Positions 1-9,795 of a DNA stretch of 64,000 bases are shown one piece after another; the stretch's first letter is position 1, and each line of letters opens with the position of its first letter. Origin of the DNA: Pseudoips prasinana (lineage: Eukaryota; Arthropoda; Insecta; Lepidoptera; Nolidae); the NCBI GenBank assembly GCA_951640165.1, contig OX621263.1, positions 3,122,501 to 3,186,500 of the forward strand, given 5' to 3'. The notes below the pieces were generated by a model, which worked only from the letters and a program-made list of their open reading frames with translations, made no database searches and was not told the origin of the DNA. Made by a program: the position numbers and the translations under genes.

Positions 1-139
1 AACTTCTTATGTAAAGTCTCATAATCAAGAAATAGATTTGGTAAAATCAACTATAATTTTGAAGGTCAAGTCAGTATTAATTATAAGGGAGGTTGCCAAT
101 ATCCTAAAAATGTGTTGCAAAAAGCTCGCATATTTGTTA

Positions 140-310
140 TTATTTATTATATCAGAATACATATGTATGTGTATCAGTTGTCTGGTTGCCATCGTACAGG
201 CTCTGCCTAGTTTGGGGTTGATGGTTGTGTGTTACTAGACAACTAACACACTGCCATCCGAGCCCATACTATCCGTTGTAAGGTTGCCTTAGTTGGTACA
301 GGCTCTGCCT
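140..310 (+). repeat. Tail pieces of tRNA-derived SINE family B
   Basis: The segment holds the family B tail (a 'ggttgccat-gtacaggctctgcctagt' theme followed by a GT-rich stretch) and then a short piece of the same tail in the opposite orientation (caactaacacactgccatc). The same tail recurs at 20,830-20,920, 32,960-33,025, 46,020-46,090 and 60,600-60,690. No tRNA-like head is present, so these are truncated copies. Confidence 0.6.
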
Positions 311-640
311 AGTATATGCGGCGCCCGGCTGGCTTCGGAGGAGTGGCGTTTGGAGGAGGAACTCCACCCGTCTTGTATAAGCGGTCCCGGAAAGAAGTAA
401 CCTGCTGTACCTCAGGTTGCCTTAACACGCTTGTGCGTGCTGGAGAGGGGGGGAGGCATTCGTGCCCCCTCCCTTCCCCGGGTGAGAGCCTCGCGGAGGC
501 TGCAATGTACAGCAGGGGTACTGGCGAGATCGTTCACGAGTACCCAGAGCCCCCGCTACAAGCACTGTGAGACTGGCTACCGTGCTGGTTTTAGTCGGTC
601 GGCCCTACATGACATGCGAATTGAGCATTTCCACCACGTA
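300..640. other. GC-rich block of unknown origin
   Basis: This interval is much richer in G, C and CpG than its flanks and lies between two SINE-tail pieces (about 290-310 and 645-690). Short open frames exist in two frames but resemble no known protein, and GC-rich DNA opens frames by chance. I see no splice-delimited exon. It may be the body of an unrecognised repeat or a small CpG island. Confidence 0.3.
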
Positions 641-739
641 AAAAAAAGGCTCTACATAGTATGGGGTTAAATAGCAGTGTGCTAGTTGTCCAAAGATATG
701 TATTTATTATATTAGAATAAATTTTATTATCATTTTCAG

Positions 740-1105
740 GAGTGGCTTCCAGACAACAAGACATATACCATAGAAGAACTGCTTCGAAAAGGTCGAGCAA
801 TGTTGCTAGCGCAAAGAAAAGTGTGCCGTTCAAGTGTGACCAATGCCCAAAAAGTTTTGCTTTCAGAAGACATTTAGTACAACACATTAAGGTCCACATA
901 AAGAAGATGCCGTACGTTTGTGATATTTGTACGAAAATGTTTAAAACAAAGGGTTGTTTATCGAAACATATGGAAATCCACCGGGATAAGTTACCTCTAA
1001 GTTCAACAAGGAATAAGTATAATTGTAAAGATTGTGGGCAAGGTTTTAATCGTAAGCATCTCCTATAGGCACGTGTATACACATACTGGTGTATACCCTA
1101 ACAAA
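740..1105 (+). pseudogene. C2H2 zinc-finger exon broken in finger 3
   Basis: An acceptor (pyrimidine tract ending CAG at 737-739) precedes an open frame of about 108 codons. Two complete classical fingers are visible, each C-x2-C-x12-H-x3-H (PFKCDQCPKSF... and PYVCDICTKMF...). Finger 3 starts at CKDCGQGF but the frame meets TAG at 1066-1068. The missing half (HVYTHTGVYPN) continues at once in another frame, so a one- or two-base indel breaks it. C2H2 fingers of this type bind DNA, and the fragment would be one internal exon of a multi-finger regulator. No upstream exon is identifiable in the 740 bases before it, and duplicated linker sequence and then transposons follow. It is probably a dead duplicate, although a sequencing indel in a live gene cannot be excluded. 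Confidence 0.6.
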
Positions 1106-1148
1106 TGGTGTATACCATACATGCTGGTGTATACCCTAACAAATGGTG
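1086..1148 (+). repeat. Two-copy 25-bp direct repeat after the zinc finger
   Basis: The 25-mer starting ctggtgtataccctaac occurs identically at 1086-1110 and 1124-1148. It overlaps the finger-3 linker codons, so part of the coding linker appears to have been duplicated. Confidence 0.7.
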
Positions 1149-1158
1149 ATGTATAGGC
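1144..1158 (+). repeat. Left target-site duplication of a LINE fragment
   Basis: The 15-mer tggtgatgtataggc here is repeated exactly at 4098-4112. The pair brackets the LINE fragment plus the transposon nested in it, as expected for target-primed insertion. Confidence 0.7.
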
Positions 1159-1589
1159 ATTTTATCGGGATTAGTCCATTCCTCTTTCCCACCACTGCAA
1201 CTCCTGTAAGCCAGGATCAACAGTGGCACACAATGAAATTACACTGAGCGGTGAAGCTCAGGCATGTCCCGGGGAATCGCTTTAACTGTCTTGGATCCCG
1301 CAAGGAAATTAAACAGAAATAAAAAAGGAGGAGTTAGAAATGAATAGTTCCACTTCCCTCCAGAGCAAAGCGGGGGAAAGAATGATATGAATAGGCTATA
1401 GCCTCATAAAACGATTGAATTGCAACTAGAGAAACTAGCTCCAAAAGCACCGAGGATCAATTTAAGGGTCCTAATTGAGCTGTTATATTTAATTCCAATA
1501 GTAGGTATGGCAAAAGCGCTTAAATGCACGGAAGTTGTCTTTGTTGCTACAAGATCCGTATAATAAACAATGTATAAATGTAAAATATA

Positions 1590-2072
1590 CAATGTGTCCG
1601 GTTATGGACTAGCGATAATTTAAATACATGTGAAGGAACTATTTTTATACACAAATACACCATATACTAGGGCTCAATACCCCACCCCGCCATATGGCAG
1701 CCATTTTGTTTTTTTTGATGACCTATTCTCTACGTGTGAACAAAAACGTTCATATCTCTTAAAGTTTTGGTCTTACTGAGATAAAAATAGGCTTATTCGA
1801 CTGACAATAATACTGTCTATCAACAACATTTCAAAACAAAGTGATAATATTTCTTAACTTTTGAAAAAAGATGAAATACAAAAAAAAACGGTCAAAAAAT
1901 TATTCAAATCAACAAATTATTGCAAATCAATGCAAAATTTGTCCCGATAACCCTTCATTTTTTTTTCACTAAATCGAAAGTTTTTGAGTTAAGCTACGAT
2001 ACAACACTAAATTCACAACTGTATGTTTATTACTTTAGGAGTTATTGTTGTTTGAACATAGCGTATGCGTAA
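1590..2072 (+). repeat. Left terminal inverted repeat (483 bp)
   Basis: It pairs with 3528-4010 on the opposite strand. Similarity fades at the inner boundary, around the motif tagcgtatgcg. Confidence 0.85.
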
Positions 2073-2335
2073 GACGGAGTAAGACCTTTGTTAAGTGACA
2101 TCTGGCATTAGCTGCGTGCTGTCCGAGAAAAGGCTAGCAATACTATTGGCGACTAGCGGGAGTAAGCGAGATGGAACATATTGGCTCCACCTGCAAAAAA
2201 ATCACATTGTTTTAAGGATAAAGAGAATAAAAACTAGTTACGTTAGTTGTCCCTCGCCCTGCGTTGTGATCGCTACTTTTACTTACCGTCCGTGCTGTTT
2301 ACGTTCTGTTTTAGTGGTTATCTTGTGATATAAAT

Positions 2336-3406
2336 ATGGCAAATCGTCAACATTCAACGCAACATATTGCTGATATACACTTCGTGTATGGTTTCTGCAA
2401 TGGAAGTGCAAATTTGGCTGTACAAGAATATCGAAGAAGGTACCCTAACAGGCCTACACCGACTCGCCAAACTTTTATCGACGTGCACTCAAGATTAGCA
2501 GAAAGGGGCATTCAGAGAGCTATAAATGACCGTGCTCGTTTGGTATCGCCCGAAGATGAAGAAGAAGTACTTAGGCTAATAACCAATGATCCTAGACTAA
2601 GTGTTAGACGGATTGCAGCGCAATTACAACTGTCTAGGTGGCATGTATGGAGAATTTTAAAAAGAGAAGGACTACACCCTTATCATTTTCGTCGGGTCCA
2701 AGATATTCTCGAAATAGATTGTGCAACAAGATCTGTATTTTGTTCGTGGATTAATCGACGTGTGAGAGAGGACCGTCATTTCTTACAAAGGATATTGTGG
2801 ACTGACGAAGCGAAGTTCACGAGAGCTGGTATTACAAATCACAGAACTGACCATCTCTGGTGCTCTGAAAACCCTAAGGCGGTGCGGCCAAGTTCGTTTC
2901 AACACGAATTTTCTGTGAATGTGTGGGCAGGCATAATCAACGATCGTTTGATTGGGCCGTTGGAATTGCCTCCTACATTAAACGGTGCTAATTTTTTGGA
3001 GTTCCTGCAGACACAGTTCTCTGACAGCCTCATGGAATTACCGTTATTATACCGTCAACATAATATGTGGTTGCAGCTAGATGGTGCACCCGCGCACTAT
3101 TCTCGAGCAGTGAGAGAATATTTAAACAATATCCATGCACCGTGGATCGGTCGGGGTGGTGTAGTAGCGTGGCCAGCTCGCTCACCGGATTTGACCCCCT
3201 TGGATTATTTTTTGTGGGGTCATATGAAGCAAAAGGTGTATGCTACAGTTTCGAACACCAGAGAAGACCTCGTCGCTAAAATTATGGCAGTCGCTGAAGA
3301 AATAAGATCAGACTTAGAACTAATTAAGCGCTCAACTGCCCAGATAGCACACAGAGCATTAACTTGTCTACAAGCTGGAGGTGGGCACTTTGAACAACTG
3401 CTGTAG
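2336..3406 (+). CDS. Tc1/mariner-type DDE transposase
   Basis: A 356-codon frame with no stop or frameshift. Residues about 1-60 look like the DUF4817 helix-turn-helix region often fused to such transposases (HFVYGFCNGSANLA..., RYPNRPTPTRQTF). A second HTH region follows (LSVRRIAAQLQLSRWHVWRIL). The catalytic core shows ILWTDEAKF (first Asp), LQLDGAPAHYS (second) and ARSPDLTPLDYFLWG (third). I count 40 residues between the second Asp and the Asp of PLD, a spacing wider than the DD34D of classical mariner. The protein would bind the TIRs and cut and paste the element at TA sites. The ATG follows 264 bp of non-TIR leader. The reading frame looks functional, but activity is not shown by sequence alone. 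Confidence 0.9.
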   Translation: MANRQHSTQHIADIHFVYGFCNGSANLAVQEYRRRYPNRPTPTRQTFIDVHSRLAERGIQRAINDRARLVSPEDEEEVLRLITNDPRLSVRRIAAQLQLSRWHVWRILKREGLHPYHFRRVQDILEIDCATRSVFCSWINRRVREDRHFLQRILWTDEAKFTRAGITNHRTDHLWCSENPKAVRPSSFQHEFSVNVWAGIINDRLIGPLELPPTLNGANFLEFLQTQFSDSLMELPLLYRQHNMWLQLDGAPAHYSRAVREYLNNIHAPWIGRGGVVAWPARSPDLTPLDYFLWGHMKQKVYATVSNTREDLVAKIMAVAEEIRSDLELIKRSTAQIAHRALTCLQAGGGHFEQLL

Positions 3407-3527
3407 GTTGAATATGTATTAAATTTAATGTGTAAAAAAGATTGTAAAAGTATTATATAAATAGAATTAGAATTTTATGTGGTTTGAATGTTTACCTGTT
3501 TAAGGTCCCGACAAGGCCCTTTGTGCT

Positions 3528-4010
3528 TGCGCATACGCTATGTTCAAACAACAATAACTCCTAAAGTAATAAACATACAGTTGTGAATTTAATGTTGTAT
3601 CGTAGCTTAACTCAAAAACTTTCGATTTAGTGAAAAAAAAATGAAGGGTTATCGGGACAAATTTTGCATTGATTTGCAATAATTTGTTGATTTGAATAAT
3701 TTTTTGACCGTTTTTTTTTGTATTTCATCTTTTTTCAAAAGTTAAGAACACGTTAACACTTTGTTTTGAAATGTTGTTGATAGACAGTATTATTGTCAGT
3801 CGAATAAGCCTATTTTTATCTCAGTAAGACCAAAACTTTAAGAGATATGAACGTTTTTGTTCACACGTAGAGAATAGGTCATCAAAAAAAACAAAATGGC
3901 TGCCATATGGCGGTGTGGGGTATTGAGCCCTAGTATATGGTGTATTTGTGTATAAAAATAGTTCCTTCACATGTATTTAAATTATCGCTAGTCCATAACC
4001 GGACACATTG
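3528..4010 (-). repeat. Right terminal inverted repeat (483 bp)
   Basis: Reverse complement of 1590-2072 with scattered differences, for example a short divergent patch around 3747-3760. It ends GGACACATTG followed by TA. Confidence 0.85.
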
Positions 4011-4097
4011 TATAGGGAATAATTTAAGGATATGTGTACATTAGAGATACATATGTGTATTCACCCTAGTAATGTACCGCACAGATGTGCCTTTTTT

Positions 4098-4112
4098 GGT
4101 GATGTATAGGCT
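4098..4112 (+). repeat. Right target-site duplication of the LINE fragment
   Basis: Exact copy of the 15-mer at 1144-1158. Confidence 0.7.
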
Positions 4113-4690
4113 TAAGCAGGGGAGGATTTAAGGATATGTGTACATTAAAAATACATATGTATACAACATGGAACTTAATTAACGCACTTTCTGAAAATAG
4201 TTTGTTCAGAATCGTTTACTGAAACGATTTATATCATTTTTAATATAGCTAATTTCAAGCTATTGCATAGCTTCTATCGCGGGCCTTGAGCGTGGGGACC
4301 AAATCCAGAAATTCCGTAACGAAAAAAACCTAACACCTCCCACTCCGACCGGCACAGCGGTGATACTTTTTAGATTTTCCATCGATCGATAAATACCAGA
4401 ACTTTTAATGACTTTTTGAAATATTACGCTTGTCTCTTTAGTTCAGCAACCCGCCTTTAGGTGGCATTGTTTTTTTTTTATGTACCTATAGGTAATACAC
4501 ATTAATGTCGCGCAGAGAAAGTTTATATGATATTATATCTATATAAATGTACATTGCGCGAAATTAGATGATCAAACTCTTAATATCGTTATTTTTGTTA
4601 ACATTTTTTGAATGAATAATTATTTTGGTGTGTAATTACACTATTAATACCTAATTATTTATACCTATTATTTATACCTAGATATTTTCT
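4113..4690. other. Non-coding interval before the Helitron remnant
   Basis: Bases 4129-4165 partly repeat 4024-4056 (ttaaggatatgtgtacatta). The stretch around 4275-4400, with a 'cgcgggccttgagcg' theme and 'cctaacacctcccactccgaccgg', may belong to the 5' region of the Helitron that follows, but I cannot place its terminus. No gene is seen. Confidence 0.35.
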
Positions 4691-6304
4691 TTTTTTTTTA
4701 TAGAGAAGAAAAGCATAACGAGCTAAAAAAAGAGCTAAAAAGAAAAAGAAATTGTGAACGTCAAAGGGCATATTATCAGCGTCAGAAAAATTTGAAGAAA
4801 AATGAAGAAAAAATAATAAAAAAGAAAGTACCAAAAACAAATGCTGAACGTCAAAGGGAATTTCGTCAACGTAAAGCAGTAAAATCGTACGTGGATATGT
4901 AATTTGATTTAATAATATTTAAAAACAAACTGTAATATATATCAATATCATTTAACTTTACGATTTCCTCATTTTTCACAGAAAAAGACGAAAATTGTGC
5001 AGTAATGAAGAGAATGTCGTGCAAGGTAGGGTTGTTGAAAATATAGAAAATGTTACGCTACAGGAAAATGAATTTCACAGCGAACAACTTCATATTTATG
5101 AACAGCGTAATGAATGCATTACTCCCGAAGTTATTCTACACAGGAATTCCTGGCGATGGTAATTGTCTGTTCCACTCGCTCATAAATGTTTTGCAACTTC
5201 AAATTGACTTGAGAAATCAATTACGCGATTCACCCTATTTAAACTCCTGCCACAATCCGCAAGAAGCATATAACATTCTATCAACCACTAATTAATTCGG
5301 AGATTTGGATTGTTTGTACTTATTCTCAAAAATGAACAATCAAAATGTTTGTGTACATTATTGTTTTTACAACATAACTACAACGAACGAAGACACATCT
5401 TTTGTCATTTTAAAGCGAATGATACACAAAACTGGATTCTTCTTCATCTTCGTGAACAACATTTCACACCTTTTTATGAAGTATCAGATTTATTGGAGAC
5501 AATACAAGACGCTACCCAAAATTTTTTTTTAATTATTCACTTTATATTTTTCTTTTTACATCTTGATAATACAAATTTGATTTTTTTAGAATTACATGAC
5601 TGGTGAAATTGTTCAAGTCTACTCTACGTGTTATACATCTTTGAAAAAAGAAAAAAATCCTTTAATGTCAATCACAATGGATTTGCATATCCGAAAATTC
5701 CATCACATTTATCAACGTTAAACCTTATCGAGCAACAGTTGATTTCACCGAGAATACCGTTCATGCAGATTCGTAGACTGAGACACGTTAATGGTCAGTA
5801 CGGTATTTATGGCCAGATAATTAATGTTCCTGTCGAAGTTAATACAATGGTGAGACAATTGCCAAGAAACATTGAAGATGACCATTGCTTTTATGTGCAT
5901 TTGAAAAAGAAGTTGATTCATAAAACTGGTTATGTCCACGGGCTTATTAATAAGAGCCTAATTAAAGAGTGGTTGTCGTATTTAGTATCTACGCCTCTTT
6001 ATATTTATCATGACATTAAAATCGATGAATCTTTTTTTACCGGAAATGAACGTACTTCGCAATTGAATATGGATGAAATAGTGAACATGTGTCAATTGAA
6101 GACAATTTAGTTGCGCAGTAGCAAACTCTTTTGTGGAATGATGATTATTTTTGAGTCTAGCACCCGGTGAATATAACAGACCAGTCAGTATTTTAATGGA
6201 TGAACATGCGGAAGAACTATCTTTTCCGACAATCTACGGCGGTCATTTTCGAATATACAGAGATGGTGTTATTGTTACTCCATTTATGCAAGCTACCAGC
6301 GAAC
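4690..6304 (+). pseudogene. Decayed Helitron coding region, 5' part (basic region, OTU protease, Helitron N-terminal region)
   Basis: In order: an acceptor-like tract and a basic segment rich in (A/C)ERQR..RQR (4703-4900); a donor-like GTGGAT; another acceptor near 4981; an OTU cysteine-protease motif GDGNCLFHSL (about 5153-5182), with a His-containing OTU C-terminal motif (EQHFTPFYE) near 5460; a DUF6570-like block (5690-6060: LNLIEQQLISPRIPFMQIR, then GQYGIYGQIINVPVEVNT and LPRN); and the start of the Helitron-like N region (LAPGEYNRP...LMDEHAEELSFP..., 6155-6304). These domains normally form one Rep-helicase polyprotein driving rolling-circle transposition. Here they lie in several frames with stops between them, so the copy is dead. 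The frame is cut at 6304 by a LINE and resumes at 13,689. Confidence 0.8.
6294..6304 (+). repeat. Left target-site duplication of the I-like LINE
   Basis: The 11-mer taccagcgaac is repeated exactly at 13,678-13,688. It lies inside a Helitron codon string that reads on without change of frame across the LINE. Confidence 0.9.
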
Positions 6305-6454
6305 TTTTTTTTTTTTTTTTTTTTTTTAATCTTTATTTATTACAGAAGTTTTTATCACAATGTGACAATGCCAACCTCATAGTAATCTAATTACAAACTA
6401 AGTACACTAATTAAACTATCTATATATCTAAGTACACCAGTTAGTTATTAATTT

Positions 6455-7285
6455 CTATTTAAGAAAACCACTTGCAATACTATAGAGCATTCTCGCTTCC
6501 TCTGACAAAGGGAGAGCGAGAATACTATTACAGATTCCAACATTATAACTTTTTTGAATGAGTTGTTTCCTCTCAGTCTCATTTCGAACACACTCCATTA
6601 GCACATGATAAACGTCCTCTTTTTTATCGCACTCAGAGCAATTTGGAGACGAAACTTTATTCATCAAAAAAGCAAAACTATTCAATGGAATATGTCCCGA
6701 TCGCAGTCTAAAAGCCATAACTATGTCTGACCTGCTCATATTAGCCTGGTCTATCCAAGAGGATTTTGAAATGTCAGGCTGTATCGTCTTGTACCAAATA
6801 CCTTTAGTTAAGGATCTCTGATCAAAATATTCTTGACACAACAACCTACATCGCTCCCTAACAATATATAACAACTCAGAGAAGTACGGATTACACTTAT
6901 ATTCTATACCTTCGACCAGAGCCTCCTTAGCTAAAAGATCAACTCTCTCATTTTGGATCAGGCCAATGTGAGCCGGTACCCACTGCAGTATTATGTTTTT
7001 TTTCTCACAGATGAGGTCACACAAACTACGCAAAATAGAGTAAGCTATCGGCATTCCTCGAGACTTTGAGGTACATCGTATTAAATGTTGGAGGGCGCTC
7101 CTCGAGTCCGAAAATATGACGTAATCACCACTTTTCAGCGACTTAACGTATGACAAGGCTTCAGCTATCGCAATAAGTTCCGCGCGCATTATGCTTGTGT
7201 TACTGTTAATTTTAAGTTTAATTGAACCCTCCGTTTGCGGGTCATAGAACGCTGCTCCAACATTGGGGTTATTCCCGTTCGCCAC
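6455..7285 (-). pseudogene. LINE ORF2 C-terminus: RNase H and terminal Cys-rich region
   Basis: The minus-strand frame continues ORF2 downstream of the MULE insertion. RNase H active-site residues are visible: Glu in IMRAELIAI, Asp in VIFSDSRSAL and Asp in NERVDLLAKEA. The first Asp (FTDGSKVP) lies on the far side of the MULE, near 9,810. The C-terminus has the Cys-His cluster usual in these LINEs (CSECDKKEDVYHVLMEC). RNase H would remove the RNA template during target-primed reverse transcription. The frame is open, but it is separated from the RT by 2.5 kb of foreign DNA. Confidence 0.85.
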
Positions 7286-7289
7286 CGCC

Positions 7290-7396
7290 AGTATTGCCCC
7301 CTCCGGTGGCGACTGGGAATTATTCTAAAAAAATATCCCAGTCGCCACCTCCGGGGGCAAGCGGGATTGTTGGTAGTAAAAATCCCAGTGGCCACC
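7290..7396. repeat. GC-rich inverted subterminal repeats of the MULE
   Basis: Within about 105 bp the motif cccagtcgccacctccgg and its reverse complement (ccggtggcgactggga) occur as a near-palindrome around an AT-rich loop at 7,320-7,340. A third partial copy (cccagtggccacc) lies at 7,382-7,396. The composition contrasts sharply with the AT-rich surroundings. Such arrays may serve as transposase-binding sites; that role is inferred. Confidence 0.65.
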
Positions 7397-8253
7397 CCTA
7401 AATATAGTTAACATAAAAACTAGGTATGCTACCTATTATCTTAATTTTTTTTTTGGAATGACAAAGAATGTTAATTTTATTAAATTTCTGATTAAAAAAT
7501 AGAAGTACGTAGGGTTAATCAAACGAGAGAGTTACAATATTTATAAATTGGTAGAAAATTAAACAAACATTATTTTTTACTATTTTTATTTTCAAAATCA
7601 ACTATTTTAAACACAAATCCAAAATCACAGATAATTAGGTACTTTCAATAGAATATAAAATATTTCTTAAAATATACTTGAAAAAACAATTCTCCGCCTT
7701 CTTAAATCTACATTTTCATTTCCAAAATCAACAAGTTTTATACAAATTCTAAACAATCACATCAACAAGTCAACAATCATTTCTATAGGAAAAAAAATAT
7801 TATTAGAAAATATACAAAACAAATAAAGTATTACTCTGCCCTAATAAAAAAATATTTTTAACAAAATTAAAAGTATGCACTAAGCATAATGAGTATTTTC
7901 AAATAATCACAGACATAACGAGACTCTACCCTACCCTAATCAGTATTAGAAAAAATCACAGATGCGTCCTCTCAATTAAATTCGTCATTAATGTACTCGT
8001 ATCACAGAGTATTTACAGTAATTGGGTTTTATATGTACAAAAAAAAACTTAGAACTAGATATTTTGCTACTTTAAAAAAAAAATACTTAGGTAATTTGTT
8101 ATGACTGGCACAAATCAACATCATTATTTAGGTACCCATAATTGACTACGTTATTCATTGATCGTCATCAAGTAATGAATAATTTGTTTAATTTACCATA
8201 CCTCTTATGCTTTTTTTTTACCTTTTTTTATTTATTTTCATTGCCAAGAAGCC
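7397..8253. other. AT-rich non-coding 3' part of the MULE
   Basis: Strongly AT-rich, with repeated themes (tttcaaaatcaac, aaatcacaga). No open frame of note. It separates the transposase stop codon from the subterminal repeats. Confidence 0.5.
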
Positions 8254-9787
8254 TTAATGCCTTACAGTTTCTAAAAAATGACCTACTGATATATTGCCAT
8301 GTAACAGCTCTAACTGAATTTCCAAAATAAATTGATCAGTAAGGACATTATTTTTCTTTCTTTTTTTAAAAGGTGTCATTTTGGTTTTATTAATGTTATC
8401 ACAAACACTGAAATATGCAGAATCTTTAACCAATACATTTAATAAATGAATAATATTAGGGTTCTTTTTTCCAATTTCTTGGTTTAATTTGTGATTCCAA
8501 GCTTCCAAGAAGTTAGTGGTCCTATGCTGCTCTCCGTAAGCACACCAAATTGGAATAAATTCTTCCTTCAGCCATTGTTCTTCAAAGTATTTTCTGAATT
8601 TTTTTAAATCCTCCTCTTGTGTACTGTAGCGAGTAATATACTTCCAGCCGTTTGAAATTTCGTGTGCAGGCAATAACGGTAGAACTGCACTTAGTGCAAC
8701 CTCTCTTATTTTCTTCACATCTTTTGATTTTGTAATTTGAAGTTTACGGGCCTTCTCCCAAACCGCTTTATTATAGTGATAATAGCATCCTTTTGTGTTA
8801 ACTTGCGGAAATAAATTCTTTATAGCAGTCATTGCCGCTTTTTCGAAGTCAGTTTTGTATTTAACCGGATTCCAGCCGGGGATTTGAGCTTTTATCATGG
8901 AAAACAGAATGAAGTACGATTTCACGTTTCTTTCACTCATAAGAGCGTAAACAATAGGCATTAAATTCGTACTATTTGATGTACTTCCCATATCTGCATG
9001 TATAACATATAGCTGCGAAAAAGGTTTCGGACAACTTTTAAAAGTTCCGTCACTGTAAAAATCAGTCGCTTTGCAAATTGAAAGTTTAGCTTTTTCTGTG
9101 CAGAAAATTAGAATTCGGCTGTCACCATCAGCATAATCAGCTAGTAAAAAATTTGTGAATTGGTTCGGGACTTCAACGTTTCTTACTAGCTGCGGCTGTA
9201 GACACTGCACTCCAGCTTGTACATTCCTAAATCTGTACAAGGATGATTTCACGCTATTGAATGTTGGTATCTTGCACACCAAATCTAATCCGCTGTTTTC
9301 TAATGTTGCAATCATATTATTATAAGACTGAGGAACTGCCGGGTAATTCCCTTTGATAATTTCTTGTTTGCAGGAATAAAGCCGCTCATCAATTTCATTT
9401 TTTAGGAAATCTGGAGTACATAAATGCGGCGTTTCATTTACGATATTATTATTCTGCGAAGAAAAAAAGATTTTATTAAACATTTAATTTGATTATTAAA
9501 TAAGAGTATAGGAATCAGGGTACGAAATTATAATCGATCCAGTAGTTTCGGATCCTATTCGTTACAAAAAATCTCTTTATAATACAAAGCAAAAGATATT
9601 GCTTACGATTAATAGGCATACAAGTAGACAAACTTACACGAATCTTTATAACTCCTTTGCATTTCTTTTTTCGCTGGCTGCATTCCCACACACTTAGTCC
9701 ACTTGCGTATTTTTTTTTCACATAATATTGGTGGCCACCGTGAAGCAAAACAACACCATGTTTTCTTTTAATATAAATTAATGACAC
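8254..9787 (-). CDS. FLYWCH-MULE transposase, two exons
   Basis: Exon 1 (9787-9638) encodes a FLYWCH-type zinc finger (GVVLLHGGHQYYVKKK, then WECSQRKKKCKGVIKI). A GTAAGT donor follows at 9637, and a TTTTTTTCTTCGCAG acceptor ends at 9454. Both junctions are phase 0, so the 184-bp intron splices cleanly to exon 2 (9453-8254), giving about 449 residues. Exon 2 has the MULE core: first Asp in FYSDGTFKSCP, second in TDFEKAAMTA, the CxxH-type motif GCYYHYNK, and Glu in TTNFLEAWNH. The protein would bind element ends and carry out transposition. The first in-frame codon at the expected start is GTG rather than ATG, so the start may be mutated or lie in a lost upstream exon. Otherwise the reading frame is intact. 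Confidence 0.75.
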
Positions 9788-9795
9788 TTCACCCG

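Larger units (their letters stand above)
1590..4010 (+). mobile_element. Complete Tc1/mariner-superfamily transposon with long TIRs
   Basis: The element runs from CAATGTGTCCGG to CCGGACACATTG, is flanked by TA on both sides (1588-1589 and 4011-4012), and is 2,421 bp long. Its terminal inverted repeats are about 483 bp, unusually long for the superfamily, and differ at only scattered positions. It contains a single uninterrupted transposase gene. TA target duplication and a DDE transposase with an HTH-like N-terminus are diagnostic. Intact coding capacity and matching TIRs suggest fairly recent insertion, here into an older LINE 3' end. Confidence 0.92.
1159..4097 (-). mobile_element. 5'-truncated R1-like LINE 3' end, interrupted by a DNA transposon
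   Basis: Bases 1159-1587 match the 3' end of the LINE at 40,848-41,260 nearly base for base, including the terminal UTR and the last coding residues (YYTDLVAT... on the minus strand). A short remnant may continue at 4013-4097. The Tc1/mariner-like element at 1590-4010 sits inside it, and the whole package is flanked by a 15-bp direct repeat. A third copy of the same LINE 3' end is at 46,820-46,950 in the opposite orientation. Family assignment (R1/LOA-like) rests on the longer copy. Confidence 0.65.
7286..9795 (-). mobile_element. MULE (Mutator-like) DNA transposon inside the LINE
   Basis: The LINE RNase H codons stop near 9,795 (FTDGSKVP) and resume near 7,285 (NVGAAFYDP); the DNA between encodes a FLYWCH finger and a MULE transposase on the minus strand. 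The left side carries GC-rich inverted subterminal repeats (7,290-7,396). I could not find a matching terminal inverted repeat or a 9-10 bp target duplication on the right, so the exact ends are uncertain and one terminus may be lost. Confidence 0.75.

Noticed and set aside
316..670. Two overlapping open frames in the GC-rich block
   Set aside because: High GC lowers stop-codon frequency, no splice context or domain is seen, and SINE tails flank the block.
591..1082. 163-codon minus-strand frame
   Set aside because: It is antisense to the zinc-finger exon and has no domain of its own.
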